Notes: generated from the letters alone by a model not told the origin. A stretch of DNA of 64,000 bases from Ilyomonas sp965277535 (GCA_965277535.1 OZ255825.1:3658001-3722000), one strand, 5' to 3'. Counted from the first letter of the stretch, positions 1 through 8,951 are shown. Translations and numbers: made by a program.

Positions 1-411
1 GATTCCTATGTGGCGCAAAATGATTTCGACAAAACCAACGTTCAATCAACAGAAGATTACAACACTACCGTAAGCAGCGAAAGCGTGCTTGATGTTACGG
101 CAGCTTTTGGCGGAGTGAAGAAAAAACTCATTTCAAAAACGTTCCGTGGCGGAGATATAACAGCATTTATGGGCGGTGTTGAAATTGACCTAACGGGTGC
201 GGATATTCAAAATACGGCTGTGCTTGATGTGTCGGCTGTGTTTGGTGGAATTAAATTAATCATTCCTTCGGACTGGAAAGTGCAAAACAAAGCTACGGCT
301 GTGTTTGGCGGTGTTGAAGATAAGCGCACTATGCCTGCTTCGTTCAGTGATAAATTATTAATTATTGATGGCGCTGCTGTGTTTGGTGGCATTGAATTGA
401 AGAGTTATTAA
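1..411 (+). CDS. LiaF-like cell-envelope stress protein, C-terminal part (5' truncated by window)
   Basis: The reading frame is open from base 1, so the real start lies upstream of the window; the first internal start-like codon is GTG at 10. The visible part repeats a short beta-strand unit of the type AVFGGV/AVFGGI four or five times (residues near 30, 53, 78, 98 and 125). This is characteristic of the LiaF/DUF2154-type C-terminal domain, which forms a right-handed beta structure. In the family this domain follows a few membrane helices and senses envelope stress for a two-component system. A LytS kinase and LytTR regulator lie just downstream on the same strand, which fits that role. The exact partner is inference. 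Confidence 0.7.
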   Translation, partial: DSYVAQNDFDKTNVQSTEDYNTTVSSESVLDVTAAFGGVKKKLISKTFRGGDITAFMGGVEIDLTGADIQNTAVLDVSAVFGGIKLIIPSDWKVQNKATAVFGGVEDKRTMPASFSDKLLIIDGAAVFGGIELKSY

Positions 412-460
412 CTGTTATTTTTTGTTTCATAAATTTTCATACCTCCAAATTCCAAACGAT

Positions 461-820
461 ATGAACTGGTATCTTGCAAAGCTTGTTTATCAAATTATAT
501 ATGGCGATGGCTTTTACAACGCACAATTCAGCGAACAATTGCGCCTGGTAGAAGCTGTTGATGAAGTACATGCTTTTACAAAAGCACAACTTTTAGGGCA
601 TAAAGAAGAAAGTACTTTGTTAGATGAAAACAATGCGCTGGTACAATGGAAATTTATAGACGTTTGCGAACTGATAATGATTGATTCGATGGCTGATGGC
701 GCAGAAGTGATGTCGCAAATTAACGAGCCGGCTTGCACAAAAGAATATATAAAAACGATTAAAAGACAGGCATCGCAACTGCTGTCGGATAGTTGTACCA
801 AATGCTTTCAACAAAACTAA
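461..820 (+). CDS. DUF4288 domain protein
   Basis: This encodes 119 residues starting MNWYLAKLVYQII. I chose ATG 461 over an upstream TTG at 422 because DUF4288 proteins characteristically begin with MNWYLAK. The pattern of an early FxEQLRLV segment, a central charged helix (KAQLLGHKEES) and a VQWKFIDV strand matches DUF4288, a small soluble family of unknown function common in Bacteroidota. It ends 6 bp before the histidine kinase start and is in the same frame, so it is probably co-transcribed with the LiaF-like gene and the two-component genes. No function is known. Confidence 0.7.
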   Translation: MNWYLAKLVYQIIYGDGFYNAQFSEQLRLVEAVDEVHAFTKAQLLGHKEESTLLDENNALVQWKFIDVCELIMIDSMADGAEVMSQINEPACTKEYIKTIKRQASQLLSDSCTKCFQQN

Positions 821-826
821 ATTTCA

Positions 827-1876
827 TTGGCAGCGCAATCTTTCTTTAATAAAAGAACAGCCGCCGGTTTTACCGGCTGGACGGTGCTTTGGTATGCGCT
901 GCAAACCTTCATCATCAACAAATACATTCATAACCTTCCGGTAAGCGTGGCTGATGCTTTTGTAAGTATGAACTTCATAACATTAGCCTGTCTGCTCATC
1001 ATACACAACTTCCGGTTTTACTTGCCGCGGCAAGAACAGTTTTGGTATGTAACCATTATCAGCATTGTGTTAGCAGCAGTGGCAACAGGGCTTGCGACTT
1101 TTGTTTTGCATCTTATTTTTCACAGCAATCTTGTTTATCTATCCTTGCTCCAAAGCTCATGGTTACTGCGTTTTGCTTTATCAACTTTATTAATTGCCTG
1201 CACCGGAATCATTGGTTTGTTGTGGTATTCTTTGCAGGAACAAAAAGAAGCCGAGCGCCGTTCTCATCACGCCGAAAAAATGTTGAGAGAAGCCGAGTTG
1301 TTTAAGCTTCGCGAACAATTGCAGCCACATTTTTTATTCAATAGCTTGAACTCAATCAGTGCACTTACCATCACTGATGCGAAGGCTGCACGACACATGA
1401 TTCAACAATTATCAGATTTTTTGCGAAGCACTTTGCAACGCAACGAGCAACAAATGATAACGTTGAAAGAAGAAATGGCTCAATTGATTTTATACTTAGA
1501 CATTGAGAAGGTTCGGTTTGGTCATCGCCTGCAAACACACATTGATTGCAGCGAAGAAATGATGCAATTGAAAATGCCTGCTTTGCTGTTGCAACCGGCT
1601 GTTGAAAATGCCATCAAGTTTGGTTTGTATGATACATTGGATGATGTTACCATCGAAATAAAAGCCGCAAAACAAAACGATGATTTGCTCATTACCATCA
1701 GCAATCCTTTTGATGCTGAAACGGCGCAACCCGCACAGGGCACTGGTTTCGGGTTGCAATCCATCAAACGAAGATTGTATTTATTGTATGCACGGCAAGA
1801 TTTGCTGCAAACGCATCAACACGAAAATGTTTTTACAACTACCATTTTAATTCCTCCCCATTTTCAAAACCGATAG
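827..1876 (+). CDS. LytS-type sensor histidine kinase
   Basis: This is a membrane histidine kinase of 349 residues. About four hydrophobic segments span residues 15-130, followed by a short coiled coil (EQKEAERRSHHAEKML), then the His_kinase domain with LQPHFLFNSLNSI (phospho-acceptor His168), an N-box (LLQPAVENAIKFG) and a G-box (GTGFGLQSIKRRL). This is the LytS/YehU architecture, which phosphorylates LytTR-type regulators. The only start before the first membrane helix is TTG 827; the next ATG (968) would remove a helix. The regulator gene starts 2 bp after the stop, so the pair is a two-component system, possibly answering to the LiaF-like protein upstream. Confidence 0.9.
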   Translation: MAAQSFFNKRTAAGFTGWTVLWYALQTFIINKYIHNLPVSVADAFVSMNFITLACLLIIHNFRFYLPRQEQFWYVTIISIVLAAVATGLATFVLHLIFHSNLVYLSLLQSSWLLRFALSTLLIACTGIIGLLWYSLQEQKEAERRSHHAEKMLREAELFKLREQLQPHFLFNSLNSISALTITDAKAARHMIQQLSDFLRSTLQRNEQQMITLKEEMAQLILYLDIEKVRFGHRLQTHIDCSEEMMQLKMPALLLQPAVENAIKFGLYDTLDDVTIEIKAAKQNDDLLITISNPFDAETAQPAQGTGFGLQSIKRRLYLLYARQDLLQTHQHENVFTTTILIPPHFQNR

Positions 1877-1878
1877 AC

Positions 1879-2616
1879 ATGAAAGCGGTAATTATTGACG
1901 ATGAACCCTTAGCAAGAAGCATTGTAAAAGAATACTTGAAAGGGCATTCCAACATAGAAGTGATTGGTGAATGCAACAATGGTTTTGAAGGCGTAAAAGC
2001 CATTGCAGAATACAAGCCTGATTTAATTTTTTTAGACATTCAAATGCCAAAAATTAATGGTTTTGAAATGCTTGAATTACTTGACAATCCGCCACCAGTT
2101 ATCTTTACAACTGCTTTTGATGAATTTGCTATAAAAGCATTTGAAACGCATGCCATTGATTATTTGTTGAAGCCGTTTGACAAAGATCGCTTTGATAAAG
2201 CGTTACAAAAATTTTTTGGGCAAAAACAAACTTATCCTGCACCACAATCTATAAAACCCTTGCTCGATACTGCAATTGAAAAAGAGCAAAACCATCGCGT
2301 TGTGGTGAAAGATGGCAGCAAAATAAAAATCATTCCGGTGCATCAAATTCAATACATAGAAGCGGCTGACGATTATGTAAAACTGATAACAGCAGAAGGT
2401 TTTTTCTTAAAAAACAAAACAATGGCTTTTTACGAAAAGCTCTTGACAGCACAGAATTTTATTCGCATACATCGCTCTTATTTGGTAAACAGTAGTTTGA
2501 TAACACGTATTGATTTATTGGAAAAAGAAGGTCATGTAGTATCGTTAAAAACGGGCCGGAAACTGCCGGTGAGCAAAAACGGATATGGTAGGTTACGAGA
2601 ACAGTTGGGTATTTAA
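1879..2616 (+). CDS. LytTR-family response regulator
   Basis: This 245-residue protein has an N-terminal receiver domain (acidic pair DD at 7-8, phospho-acceptor Asp53 in FLDIQMP, conserved Lys in LLKPFD) and a C-terminal LytTR DNA-binding domain from about residue 138 (YIEAADDYVKL; IRIHRSYLVN). LytTR proteins bind imperfect direct repeats and control envelope or polysaccharide genes. It starts 2 bp after the kinase stop codon, so the two are translationally close and form one operon. The 11-bp motif GCAAAAACAAA (2220-2230) lies in the linker between the two domains. Confidence 0.92.
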   Translation: MKAVIIDDEPLARSIVKEYLKGHSNIEVIGECNNGFEGVKAIAEYKPDLIFLDIQMPKINGFEMLELLDNPPPVIFTTAFDEFAIKAFETHAIDYLLKPFDKDRFDKALQKFFGQKQTYPAPQSIKPLLDTAIEKEQNHRVVVKDGSKIKIIPVHQIQYIEAADDYVKLITAEGFFLKNKTMAFYEKLLTAQNFIRIHRSYLVNSSLITRIDLLEKEGHVVSLKTGRKLPVSKNGYGRLREQLGI

Positions 2617-2685
2617 TTGTGAGATAAAAAGAATATCTTATCCTTTCATTGGCTCATAATTTGCCCTTCGTTAAAAAAATAAAGT

Positions 2686-3066
2686 ATGAAAAAGACATTT
2701 GCCTTTGCAATAGCGCTGATAATAAGTGCTGCTGCGTTTTCGCAGGATTCATCTGCTACACGTCCGATGGGCGGTGATAGCATGCACCATAAAATGGGTG
2801 GCATGGGCATGGTTATGCATAAAATGAAAGATTGCATTATGATGGAAAACGGTTCGCCGATGGTAATGAAAGGCGGGCAAACAATGCCGTTGAGCCAAAC
2901 AATGACGTTATCAAACGGTGCACAAGTAATGAGCGACGGAACTGTAAAAATGAAAGACGGCACAACAAAAGCAATGAAAGAGGGCGACTGCATTTACATG
3001 GATGGAACAATGGCTAAGATGCCAATGAAAGGCAAAATGAAAATGAAGAAAGACAGCATGATGTAA
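2686..3066 (+). CDS. Secreted Met/Lys-rich DUF6799-type protein
   Basis: This encodes 126 residues with a signal peptide (MKKTFAFAIALIISAAAFSQ). The mature protein is unusually rich in methionine, glycine and lysine, with clusters such as MHHKMGGMGMVMHKM and a tail of KMKMKKD. The middle carries repeated xGxxVMxxG units (GSPMVMKGGQTMP, NGAQVMSDG, MKEGDCIYMDG), which match my recollection of DUF6799. Met/His clusters often bind copper or silver in periplasmic proteins, but that is inference; no function is established. It is probably monocistronic and ends in a strong terminator at 3086-3113. Confidence 0.65.
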   Translation: MKKTFAFAIALIISAAAFSQDSSATRPMGGDSMHHKMGGMGMVMHKMKDCIMMENGSPMVMKGGQTMPLSQTMTLSNGAQVMSDGTVKMKDGTTKAMKEGDCIYMDGTMAKMPMKGKMKMKKDSMM

Positions 3067-3085
3067 GCTGAAAAATCGGCAAAAC

Positions 3086-3113
3086 AAAAAGCTACGTTTT
3101 AGTAGCTTTTTTT
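3086..3113 (+). terminator. Intrinsic terminator after the Met-rich gene
   Basis: AAAAAGCTAC pairs with GTAGCTTTTT around a short loop and is followed by a T-run, 20 bp after the stop of the Met-rich protein gene. Confidence 0.8.
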
Positions 3114-3118
3114 ATGCT

Positions 3119-3126
3119 TACTTTTG
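3119..3126 (+). promoter_or_regulatory. Possible -7 box of the murI promoter
   Basis: TACTTTTG matches the Bacteroidota -7 consensus TAnnTTTG and lies 10 bp before the murI ATG, which would give a very short leader. I see no good TTG -33 element at the usual spacing, so this is weak. Confidence 0.3.
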
Positions 3127-3136
3127 AAGCAATATC

Positions 3137-3973
3137 ATGAACCAGATTGCATCCAATGCTTCTCCAATCGGCGTTTTCGATTCGGGGTATGGCGGTCTTA
3201 CGGTGCTGCAGGCTATCGTGCAAAAACTACCGCAATACAATTACATTTATTTAGGCGATAATGCCCGTGCGCCTTATGGCAACCGCTCGTTTGAAACCGT
3301 TTACCACTACACTTTACAATGCGTAAAATGGTTGTTTGACAAAGGCTGTCCTTTGGTAATTCTTGCGTGCAACACTGCATCTGCAAAGGCTTTGCGAACC
3401 ATACAGCAAAATGATTTACCTCATATTGACGAATTTAAAAGAGTGTTGGGTGTAATCCGACCTACATCCGAAGTGATAGGCACTTTTACGCGCAATAAAA
3501 AAATTGGTGTACTGGCAACCAAAGGCACGGTGGCTTCGCAATCGTATGTGATTGAAATCAATAAATTTTTCCCCGATGTGCAGGTTATTCAAGAAGCCTG
3601 CCCGATGTGGGTTCCCTTGGTTGAAAACAATGAGCATGAACACCACGGCGCCGATTATTTTATAAAAAAATGTGTGGATGAATTAATAAAAAAAGACAGG
3701 AAGATTGACACTGTATTGCTTGCCTGCACGCATTATCCGTTGCTGATGAAAAAGATTTGCGAGTACATGCCGGTTGATGTAAAAGTGATTTCGCAGGGAG
3801 CCATCGTTGCCAACAGCCTTGAAGATTATTTGCATCGTCATCCTGAAATAGAAACAAAATTGGGCAAATTTGCAGAACGCCATTTTTACACTACCGATGA
3901 TACGACTGACTTTGATGTTCAGACAGAAAAGTTTTATGGTGAAAAAGTGAGGTCAGAGTTTGTAGAGTTGTAA
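3137..3973 (+). CDS. murI: Glutamate racemase
   Basis: This 278-residue enzyme converts L- to D-glutamate for peptidoglycan. It has the family signature GVFDSGYGGLTVL near the N-terminus and the two catalytic cysteines in LACNTAS (Cys78) and ACTHYPLL (Cys197). YLGDNARAPYG is the conserved substrate-binding segment. Length and motifs are normal for MurI. It stands alone, between the terminator of the upstream gene and a long bidirectional terminator hairpin downstream. Confidence 0.96.
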   Translation: MNQIASNASPIGVFDSGYGGLTVLQAIVQKLPQYNYIYLGDNARAPYGNRSFETVYHYTLQCVKWLFDKGCPLVILACNTASAKALRTIQQNDLPHIDEFKRVLGVIRPTSEVIGTFTRNKKIGVLATKGTVASQSYVIEINKFFPDVQVIQEACPMWVPLVENNEHEHHGADYFIKKCVDELIKKDRKIDTVLLACTHYPLLMKKICEYMPVDVKVISQGAIVANSLEDYLHRHPEIETKLGKFAERHFYTTDDTTDFDVQTEKFYGEKVRSEFVEL

Positions 3974-4043
3974 GTGAGGTAAGAGCATTATGCTTATTGT
4001 TTTGTGAGTACTATACGTTTTTAAACGTTTGTTTTTGCCACAA

Positions 4044-4102
4044 AAACAAACAAAACAAAAACAGCGGGCATTACAAGCCCGCTGTTTTTGTTTTGTTTGT
4101 TT
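4044..4102. terminator. Bidirectional terminator with perfect 26-bp stem
   Basis: Bases 4044-4069 are exactly complementary to 4077-4102 around a 7-base loop. The stem has a GCGGGC core flanked by A-rich and T-rich tails, so it can terminate murI on + and the large surface protein gene on -. The motif TTTGTTTTTGC sits just upstream at 4028-4038. Confidence 0.9.
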
Positions 4103-4127
4103 AGGATTGAAAGTAATCCTCTTCCCC

Positions 4128-7100
4128 CTACAAAGCCACGACCTTAGTTATGTTCTTTGATGAACCGGAGGAGATAATAACCTGATAGACGCCAGGTACT
4201 AATTTATTGGTAAGCGATATTTTCTTTTCTTCTGTGCCACCGTTATGAGAGATGGTTTTGCTGAAGGCTGCCTTACCGCTGCCATCCATAACTGATAGTT
4301 CGTAAGAGCCTGCTGCCATGTTAGAAAGGGTAAGCGTGAACGAAGTGCCCTTTAACGGGTTGGGATAGACGCTTACCGATGAAGCAGCAGAACTGCCCGC
4401 GTCTCCTGCCGCCTGCCATTGCGCTGCAGCCACGGCTGAGTAAAGAACCGCTCCGTTTTTGCTCACACTTTTGATGCGGTAGTAGTTGGCACCAGCTACC
4501 GGCGAAGCATCGCTGAAAGAGTAAAGAGAAGCGCCATTTACCAACACATTGCCCGCAGCAGTAAAGCTTCTGCCATCGGCTGATTTCTGTACTTCATAAT
4601 ACAGAATACCACTCTCATTTGCCACCGTCCACTGTACCTCAATTGTTTTTTCTTTTGCTGCCGCTTTTATTCCTGTAAAAACAACCGGCAGTACTGTGTT
4701 CGTTATTTTTGAACTCATCACTACAAGCACAAAGCGATCAGCGGCCTTCGAAGCGGCTACCGAAGTGTTGACGCTGAAGGTAATTCGGGTAGTATCCGAA
4801 GAAGAAAGAGGAGACAGGGTTTTCAAATATCGGTCGTAGAGGGCAAACGACTGGTTGTTAAGAGAAGAAGGCACGATCTCAAACTGATAAGAAGCCGATG
4901 GAGCATTGGTAAAGCTTAAGTAAAGAGAGTCGCCCTTTTTTGGCATTGTGCGTTCGTCAATGGTAAGAAGGGAATTGCCTTCTTTGATAGCCAGGTTTTC
5001 ACCTGTATTGCCCAACTTACCAGCATCGTTGTTGTCAACTGAATCGTTGTACGCAGAGCCAAAGTGGAACAATACACCATCAGCAATGGCAGTAGTCGTG
5101 TCAGCATTGAAAAGCTTCAGATTTACTTCCAAGGAAGTATCAGTTGTAGCACCGCCCATTCTGTCAGCCGAGGTAGTAGAGAGGGTAGCGTCTTTCACTG
5201 CCTCTGTAAAGAAGAGAGAGCCTGCTGTTTTGCCATCGCTGCTTTCTACAAAAAAGCCTTGTCCTGCTTCCAAAGCACCTGCTACATAAGAGGAAGGAGG
5301 AATGGCTTTGTAAGTGCCCGTAGAGCCGTCCACCGTTACCCATGCGCCTACACCATAAGTGCCTGCCAGGGTAGGATCCCACACCCGGTAGCGGGCTTTG
5401 ATGTTGCTGCCGGCACTAACAATTTTTGTAAAGTTAACAGGGCTGGCATAAGGGTTTGCCACGAGGGTAAGACCCGTAGCCGCTACTGTTTTAGCAGCGA
5501 TGTTGCCCTGGTTTACATTGCCCGTAGCCCTGAGAACGGTTGTCATGGGAGTTGTATAGCCGGTAGTGGTGAGAATGTTATATGAACGGTTGCCACGGAT
5601 AAAGATAAAGTAAGCGGGGTAAGAGGTGATGACAGTGGTTTTGGTAGCGGGCACACCTACCCATGAAGAAGTAGTGCTGTTATAGACCTTCATGCTAAAA
5701 GTCTTTTGCGGGTTCTGGTCAAAGCCATCAGACAGGGCACCGTAGGTAATATGAGTCCCAAAGCCGGGATGCGGATTATCGGTAGAGCTTGTGGCTCCTT
5801 CCTGCCAGGCTGCATTGATAGAGGGTGCGTTGACACTGGTGATGGGAGCACTCATCAGGCGCCAGGCACGGCGGGCATGAATGAACTTTTCAATGGTTAC
5901 CTTACCTGTAATCATACCTGCGGAAGAAGCTATAGAGGCAGTGCCATTGATGTCGCTTTTCAGAACCAAAGAATCAGAGGTGTTAAGAGTACCGCCCCCA
6001 TTTACCTGCACACTGCCGGGTGTTGTGCCCGCTGTAATGGCAAGGGCAGTGTGAAGGGTTACGGTGTGAGCGGCTATCGTTGCTATGGTTAAGTTATGAA
6101 GGGTATCGTTAATGGGATCAAAATAAAGGTCAGAAGAGCTGCTGTAACCAACTATGCTGATGCCGGTTAAAGATAGATTGGAAGAGGAAGAACCTGCAAT
6201 CGTACCTGTTGACAGAGAGCGGATAATGCGTCCGGCACTTAATGTTGTGCCCGGAGTAAGGATAAGCTTACCACCTGCTACATCCACTGTTCCTGCGATG
6301 GTAACAGAACCGCCGGTAGAAAGAGAAGAGCGGTTAGAAAGGATAAAAGTATGTTCATTGCGGGTGAAATCAAGGGGAGAAGAGCCTGAGCCATCGGTAG
6401 CTACGCCCCAGGTAGAAGGAAGATTGAGGTTGCCGGATGCTTTGGAATACAAGACGATGGAAGGTTGCAGTACAGCAGCATTGCTGGCGCAGGCAGTGGC
6501 AGCACCACTATAAGAAACAAGAGCCGTGTAGTTGCCTGCATCGGAGTAGTTAACTACCGGAAGAGTGTAAGTGCTGCTGGTGGCACCTGTGATGCTCACT
6601 CCCTTCTTCTGCCACTGGTAAGAGGCAACGCCACTCACTCCAACAGAAAAACTAACACTGTTGCCCGTCGCTACTACCTGCGAAAAAGGCTGTGCTGTAA
6701 TAAGATATTTAACGTATGAATTGTCGCTGGTAATAGCACCTACAGCATTTGCTAAAGTAACAGAATAGGCATTAGCTGTATCCGCCATTGTGAGGCTTGT
6801 AGCTGTGTAACTGCTTGATGTTGCACCGACAATATCTGCCCCATTTTTCTTCCACTGGTAAGTCATTGTTGTATTACTAAAAGCTTTTACACTAAAAGTA
6901 ACCGAAGAAGTTGATGCATTACAGAACGTTTGAGTAGTTGGCTGGTTAAATATAATTGGTACATCAAAACTAATAGCATTGGTATTATAAGCTATAAACG
7001 CTTGGTCGCTACTACCGCAAGGGTTAATTTGTAAGCCTTTTACTTGTGAGGCAAGTTTTGAATCGGTAATTCCAAATTCACTAATTAAAAAAGCCACCAT

Positions 7101-7859
7101 TCTAATATCTCTCGTTCCATTCTGCTCAAACAAGCCATTCATTATTGAAGTATTGCAAGACATGTTTGGAGTTAGTGAATACAGGTCAAGTTTGTAAGTG
7201 CCGAGTTTGCTCACAGCATTCCAAAACACCAATTTCTTGTTTCCTACCACATTGTTATTTGCATCAAAGAAAAATATGGTATCGGGTTGGTTTGTAGTAG
7301 GCTCAGCAATTTGTGTAAAAACAAAATCGGGAACAGAATCAGTTGCTGTATTAATGCTCATATTTCTTATAGGAAAACTGATATGCGCACCTTGCGGTAA
7401 ATTAGTAACGCCAGTTCCTAAGTCGAGTCCGTTTTTGCCATCCGTTAATACATCAGCTATGTGAATAATAGGATAAGGAGATTGAAAAGCTGCTTTGGTA
7501 GAATCGCCATCATCTTTAAGTGCCAGTGCGAGTGTATTAGCACCGCCAACTGTTTTGCCCGCAATATTGCTTACCGGAAGCGATTTGTAAACCTGCGCTG
7601 AATAATTGCTGCTACCTAGCTTTGTGGTTAGCACTGCATCATTCGCGCCTGTTGAATATGTTTTACCTCTAAAAGTAAATGCCAGTAAGTTATGGCTTGT
7701 ATCAGGATAAACACTATTGTTTGTTTTTGTGTTTGAGGTCCAGTAGCTTTTAAAATCAGTATAAATTGCAGTAACAGTAGAATCTTTTACTGTTTGAGCC
7801 TTTACCAATTGTGTAGTGAGTGTTGTGAGAGCCAAAAGGATGAATGCAATTCTTTTCAT
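4128..7859 (-). CDS. Large secreted Ig-like surface protein with type IX sorting domain
   Basis: This encodes 1243 residues with a signal peptide (MKRIAFILLALTTLTTQLVKA). The N-terminal 300 residues form a module I do not recognise. Residues about 310-470 are two Ig-like repeats (TYQWKKNGADIVGA and SYQWQKKGVSITGA). A long beta-rich region follows. Near the end is a fibronectin-like stretch (YYEVQKSADGRSF), then the last 80 residues form a type IX sorting domain starting VYPNPLKG and ending TKVVAL. Such proteins cross the outer membrane by type IX secretion and are usually anchored to the surface. The 3' two thirds is visibly richer in G+C than the 5' third, suggesting a mosaic origin. Confidence 0.88.
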   Translation of the reverse strand: MKRIAFILLALTTLTTQLVKAQTVKDSTVTAIYTDFKSYWTSNTKTNNSVYPDTSHNLLAFTFRGKTYSTGANDAVLTTKLGSSNYSAQVYKSLPVSNIAGKTVGGANTLALALKDDGDSTKAAFQSPYPIIHIADVLTDGKNGLDLGTGVTNLPQGAHISFPIRNMSINTATDSVPDFVFTQIAEPTTNQPDTIFFFDANNNVVGNKKLVFWNAVSKLGTYKLDLYSLTPNMSCNTSIMNGLFEQNGTRDIRMVAFLISEFGITDSKLASQVKGLQINPCGSSDQAFIAYNTNAISFDVPIIFNQPTTQTFCNASTSSVTFSVKAFSNTTMTYQWKKNGADIVGATSSSYTATSLTMADTANAYSVTLANAVGAITSDNSYVKYLITAQPFSQVVATGNSVSFSVGVSGVASYQWQKKGVSITGATSSTYTLPVVNYSDAGNYTALVSYSGAATACASNAAVLQPSIVLYSKASGNLNLPSTWGVATDGSGSSPLDFTRNEHTFILSNRSSLSTGGSVTIAGTVDVAGGKLILTPGTTLSAGRIIRSLSTGTIAGSSSSNLSLTGISIVGYSSSSDLYFDPINDTLHNLTIATIAAHTVTLHTALAITAGTTPGSVQVNGGGTLNTSDSLVLKSDINGTASIASSAGMITGKVTIEKFIHARRAWRLMSAPITSVNAPSINAAWQEGATSSTDNPHPGFGTHITYGALSDGFDQNPQKTFSMKVYNSTTSSWVGVPATKTTVITSYPAYFIFIRGNRSYNILTTTGYTTPMTTVLRATGNVNQGNIAAKTVAATGLTLVANPYASPVNFTKIVSAGSNIKARYRVWDPTLAGTYGVGAWVTVDGSTGTYKAIPPSSYVAGALEAGQGFFVESSDGKTAGSLFFTEAVKDATLSTTSADRMGGATTDTSLEVNLKLFNADTTTAIADGVLFHFGSAYNDSVDNNDAGKLGNTGENLAIKEGNSLLTIDERTMPKKGDSLYLSFTNAPSASYQFEIVPSSLNNQSFALYDRYLKTLSPLSSSDTTRITFSVNTSVAASKAADRFVLVVMSSKITNTVLPVVFTGIKAAAKEKTIEVQWTVANESGILYYEVQKSADGRSFTAAGNVLVNGASLYSFSDASPVAGANYYRIKSVSKNGAVLYSAVAAAQWQAAGDAGSSAASSVSVYPNPLKGTSFTLTLSNMAAGSYELSVMDGSGKAAFSKTISHNGGTEEKKISLTNKLVPGVYQVIISSGSSKNITKVVAL

Positions 7860-8197
7860 AATAATGGATTTTAATAGACTACTGAATTTTGACTGTTTTG
7901 ATATTGAATATTATTTTGGATTTTTAAAGAACTAAAACTTTTGTAGTAGAATATCTTACAGCGTGCCTACAATAATGAAATATGATGCCACTAAAAAAAT
8001 CATTGTACATCAATAACATATATTTATAGCTTAATTGCATGTGTTCCCAGAATGAAATACATTTGTCCGATTGGAAATAAATTGCAGGTTTGGTTTTGCC
8101 ATTATTTTGAAGAAGACTTTATAATGGACGAAAATTGTAGAGCGATTTTTATATTTATACAGATGGAAACAGCCTTATTTCTATATTTTATTACTTC
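7860..8197. other. AT-rich intergenic region, no gene seen
   Basis: This is the divergent region between the large surface protein (-) and rpmH (+). A possible 88-codon frame from 8052 has no recognisable family, an odd composition and runs over the rpmH start, so I do not call it. The variant motif TTTGGTTTTGC occurs at 8089-8099. Confidence 0.5.
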
Positions 8198-8228
8198 TTG
8201 CATTGTCTCTTTTTTTTCTTTACTTTTG
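8198..8228 (+). promoter_or_regulatory. Promoter of rpmH-rnpA-yidD
   Basis: TTG at 8198-8200 is followed after 20 bp by TACTTTTG at 8221-8228, which fits the Bacteroidota consensus (TTG, about 19-20 bp, TAnnTTTG). Transcription would start near 8235, giving an 80-base leader before rpmH. Confidence 0.55.
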
Positions 8229-8314
8229 CCGCCCTTTCACCGGGCAGGCAGTGATGGTGACTGTTGCCTGAATGAGACAACAATATTTCGGAGCACTCAT
8301 AAACGCATTATAAC

Positions 8315-8470
8315 ATGAAACGTACATTTCAGCCACACAATCGTCGTCGCAAATCGGTACATGGTTTTCGCAAGCGTATGCAAACCGCCAATGGGCGAAA
8401 AGTATTAGCAAGCCGCCGTGCGAAAGGGCGTCATAAACTCACGGTTTCTGACGAAAGAAAATTGAAATAG
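8315..8470 (+). CDS. rpmH: 50S ribosomal protein L34
   Basis: This encodes 51 residues beginning MKRTFQPHNRRRKSVHGFRK and ending in the conserved RAKGRHKLTVSDERK tail. It is a very basic protein, normal for L34, that packs into 23S rRNA domain I. It is followed by rnpA and yidD, the usual bacterial order. A hairpin terminator at 8506-8530 separates it from rnpA, so most transcripts may stop there. Confidence 0.97.
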   Translation: MKRTFQPHNRRRKSVHGFRKRMQTANGRKVLASRRAKGRHKLTVSDERKLK

Positions 8471-8505
8471 CACTTTTGTTTTTGCACAAATTTTTAGCCC
8501 ATACC

Positions 8506-8530
8506 AAAAAGCCTCTTAAAGAGGCTTTTT
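8506..8530 (+). terminator. Terminator or attenuator between rpmH and rnpA
   Basis: AAAAAGCCTC pairs with GAGGCTTTTT around a TTAAA loop. It ends 13 bp before the rnpA ATG, so rnpA either depends on read-through or has its own signal. This would lower RnpA relative to L34. Confidence 0.75.
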
Positions 8531-8543
8531 GTTTTACTGGAAG

Positions 8544-8951
8544 ATGAGTAAACCATTTTCATACGGAAAGAAGGAAAAACTGAAAAAGCGCAAACAATTA
8601 AAAGAACTGTTTGAAAGCGGGCAATCGTTTCTCCACTTTCCTATAAAAGTGCTCTATAAAATGCCTGCTCAGCCATTGAAGTTTTGTATAAAAGCGGGTG
8701 TGGGGGCGAATAAGCGCAATTTTAAAAAAGCGGTTCATCGTAACCGCATCAAACGCTTGCTGCGTGAGGCTTACAGGCTTAACAAACAGCCTTTACTTAA
8801 CCATCTTGTACAGCACCAAAGAGAAGCAATGGTGTTCTTTTTGTATGTTGATAAAACGCTTCCGCAAAAAGGAGCATTACAAAACAAAATGCCTTTTGTA
8901 ATTCGTGAATTGATAAAACAATTAAATGAAAGCTCTGCTCAAAATAGGTAG
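8544..8951 (+). CDS. rnpA: Ribonuclease P protein component
   Basis: This 135-residue basic protein binds RNase P RNA and helps cleave tRNA 5' leaders. The signature segment KKAVHRNRIKRLLREAYR, the core of the RnpA RNA-binding face, is clear. I chose ATG 8544 (MSKPFSYGKKEKLKKRK) because the upstream TTG at 8529 lies within the terminator stem. The end overlaps yidD by 26 bp, indicating translational coupling. Confidence 0.93.
   Translation: MSKPFSYGKKEKLKKRKQLKELFESGQSFLHFPIKVLYKMPAQPLKFCIKAGVGANKRNFKKAVHRNRIKRLLREAYRLNKQPLLNHLVQHQREAMVFFLYVDKTLPQKGALQNKMPFVIRELIKQLNESSAQNR

Noticed and set aside
5064..5585. 173-codon frame on + within the large surface protein gene
   Set aside because: A shadow of the higher-GC part of the minus-strand gene, rich in Cys, Arg and Ser with no family.
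8052..8318. 88-codon open frame before rpmH
   Set aside because: It overlaps the rpmH promoter and start, has odd composition and shows no family.
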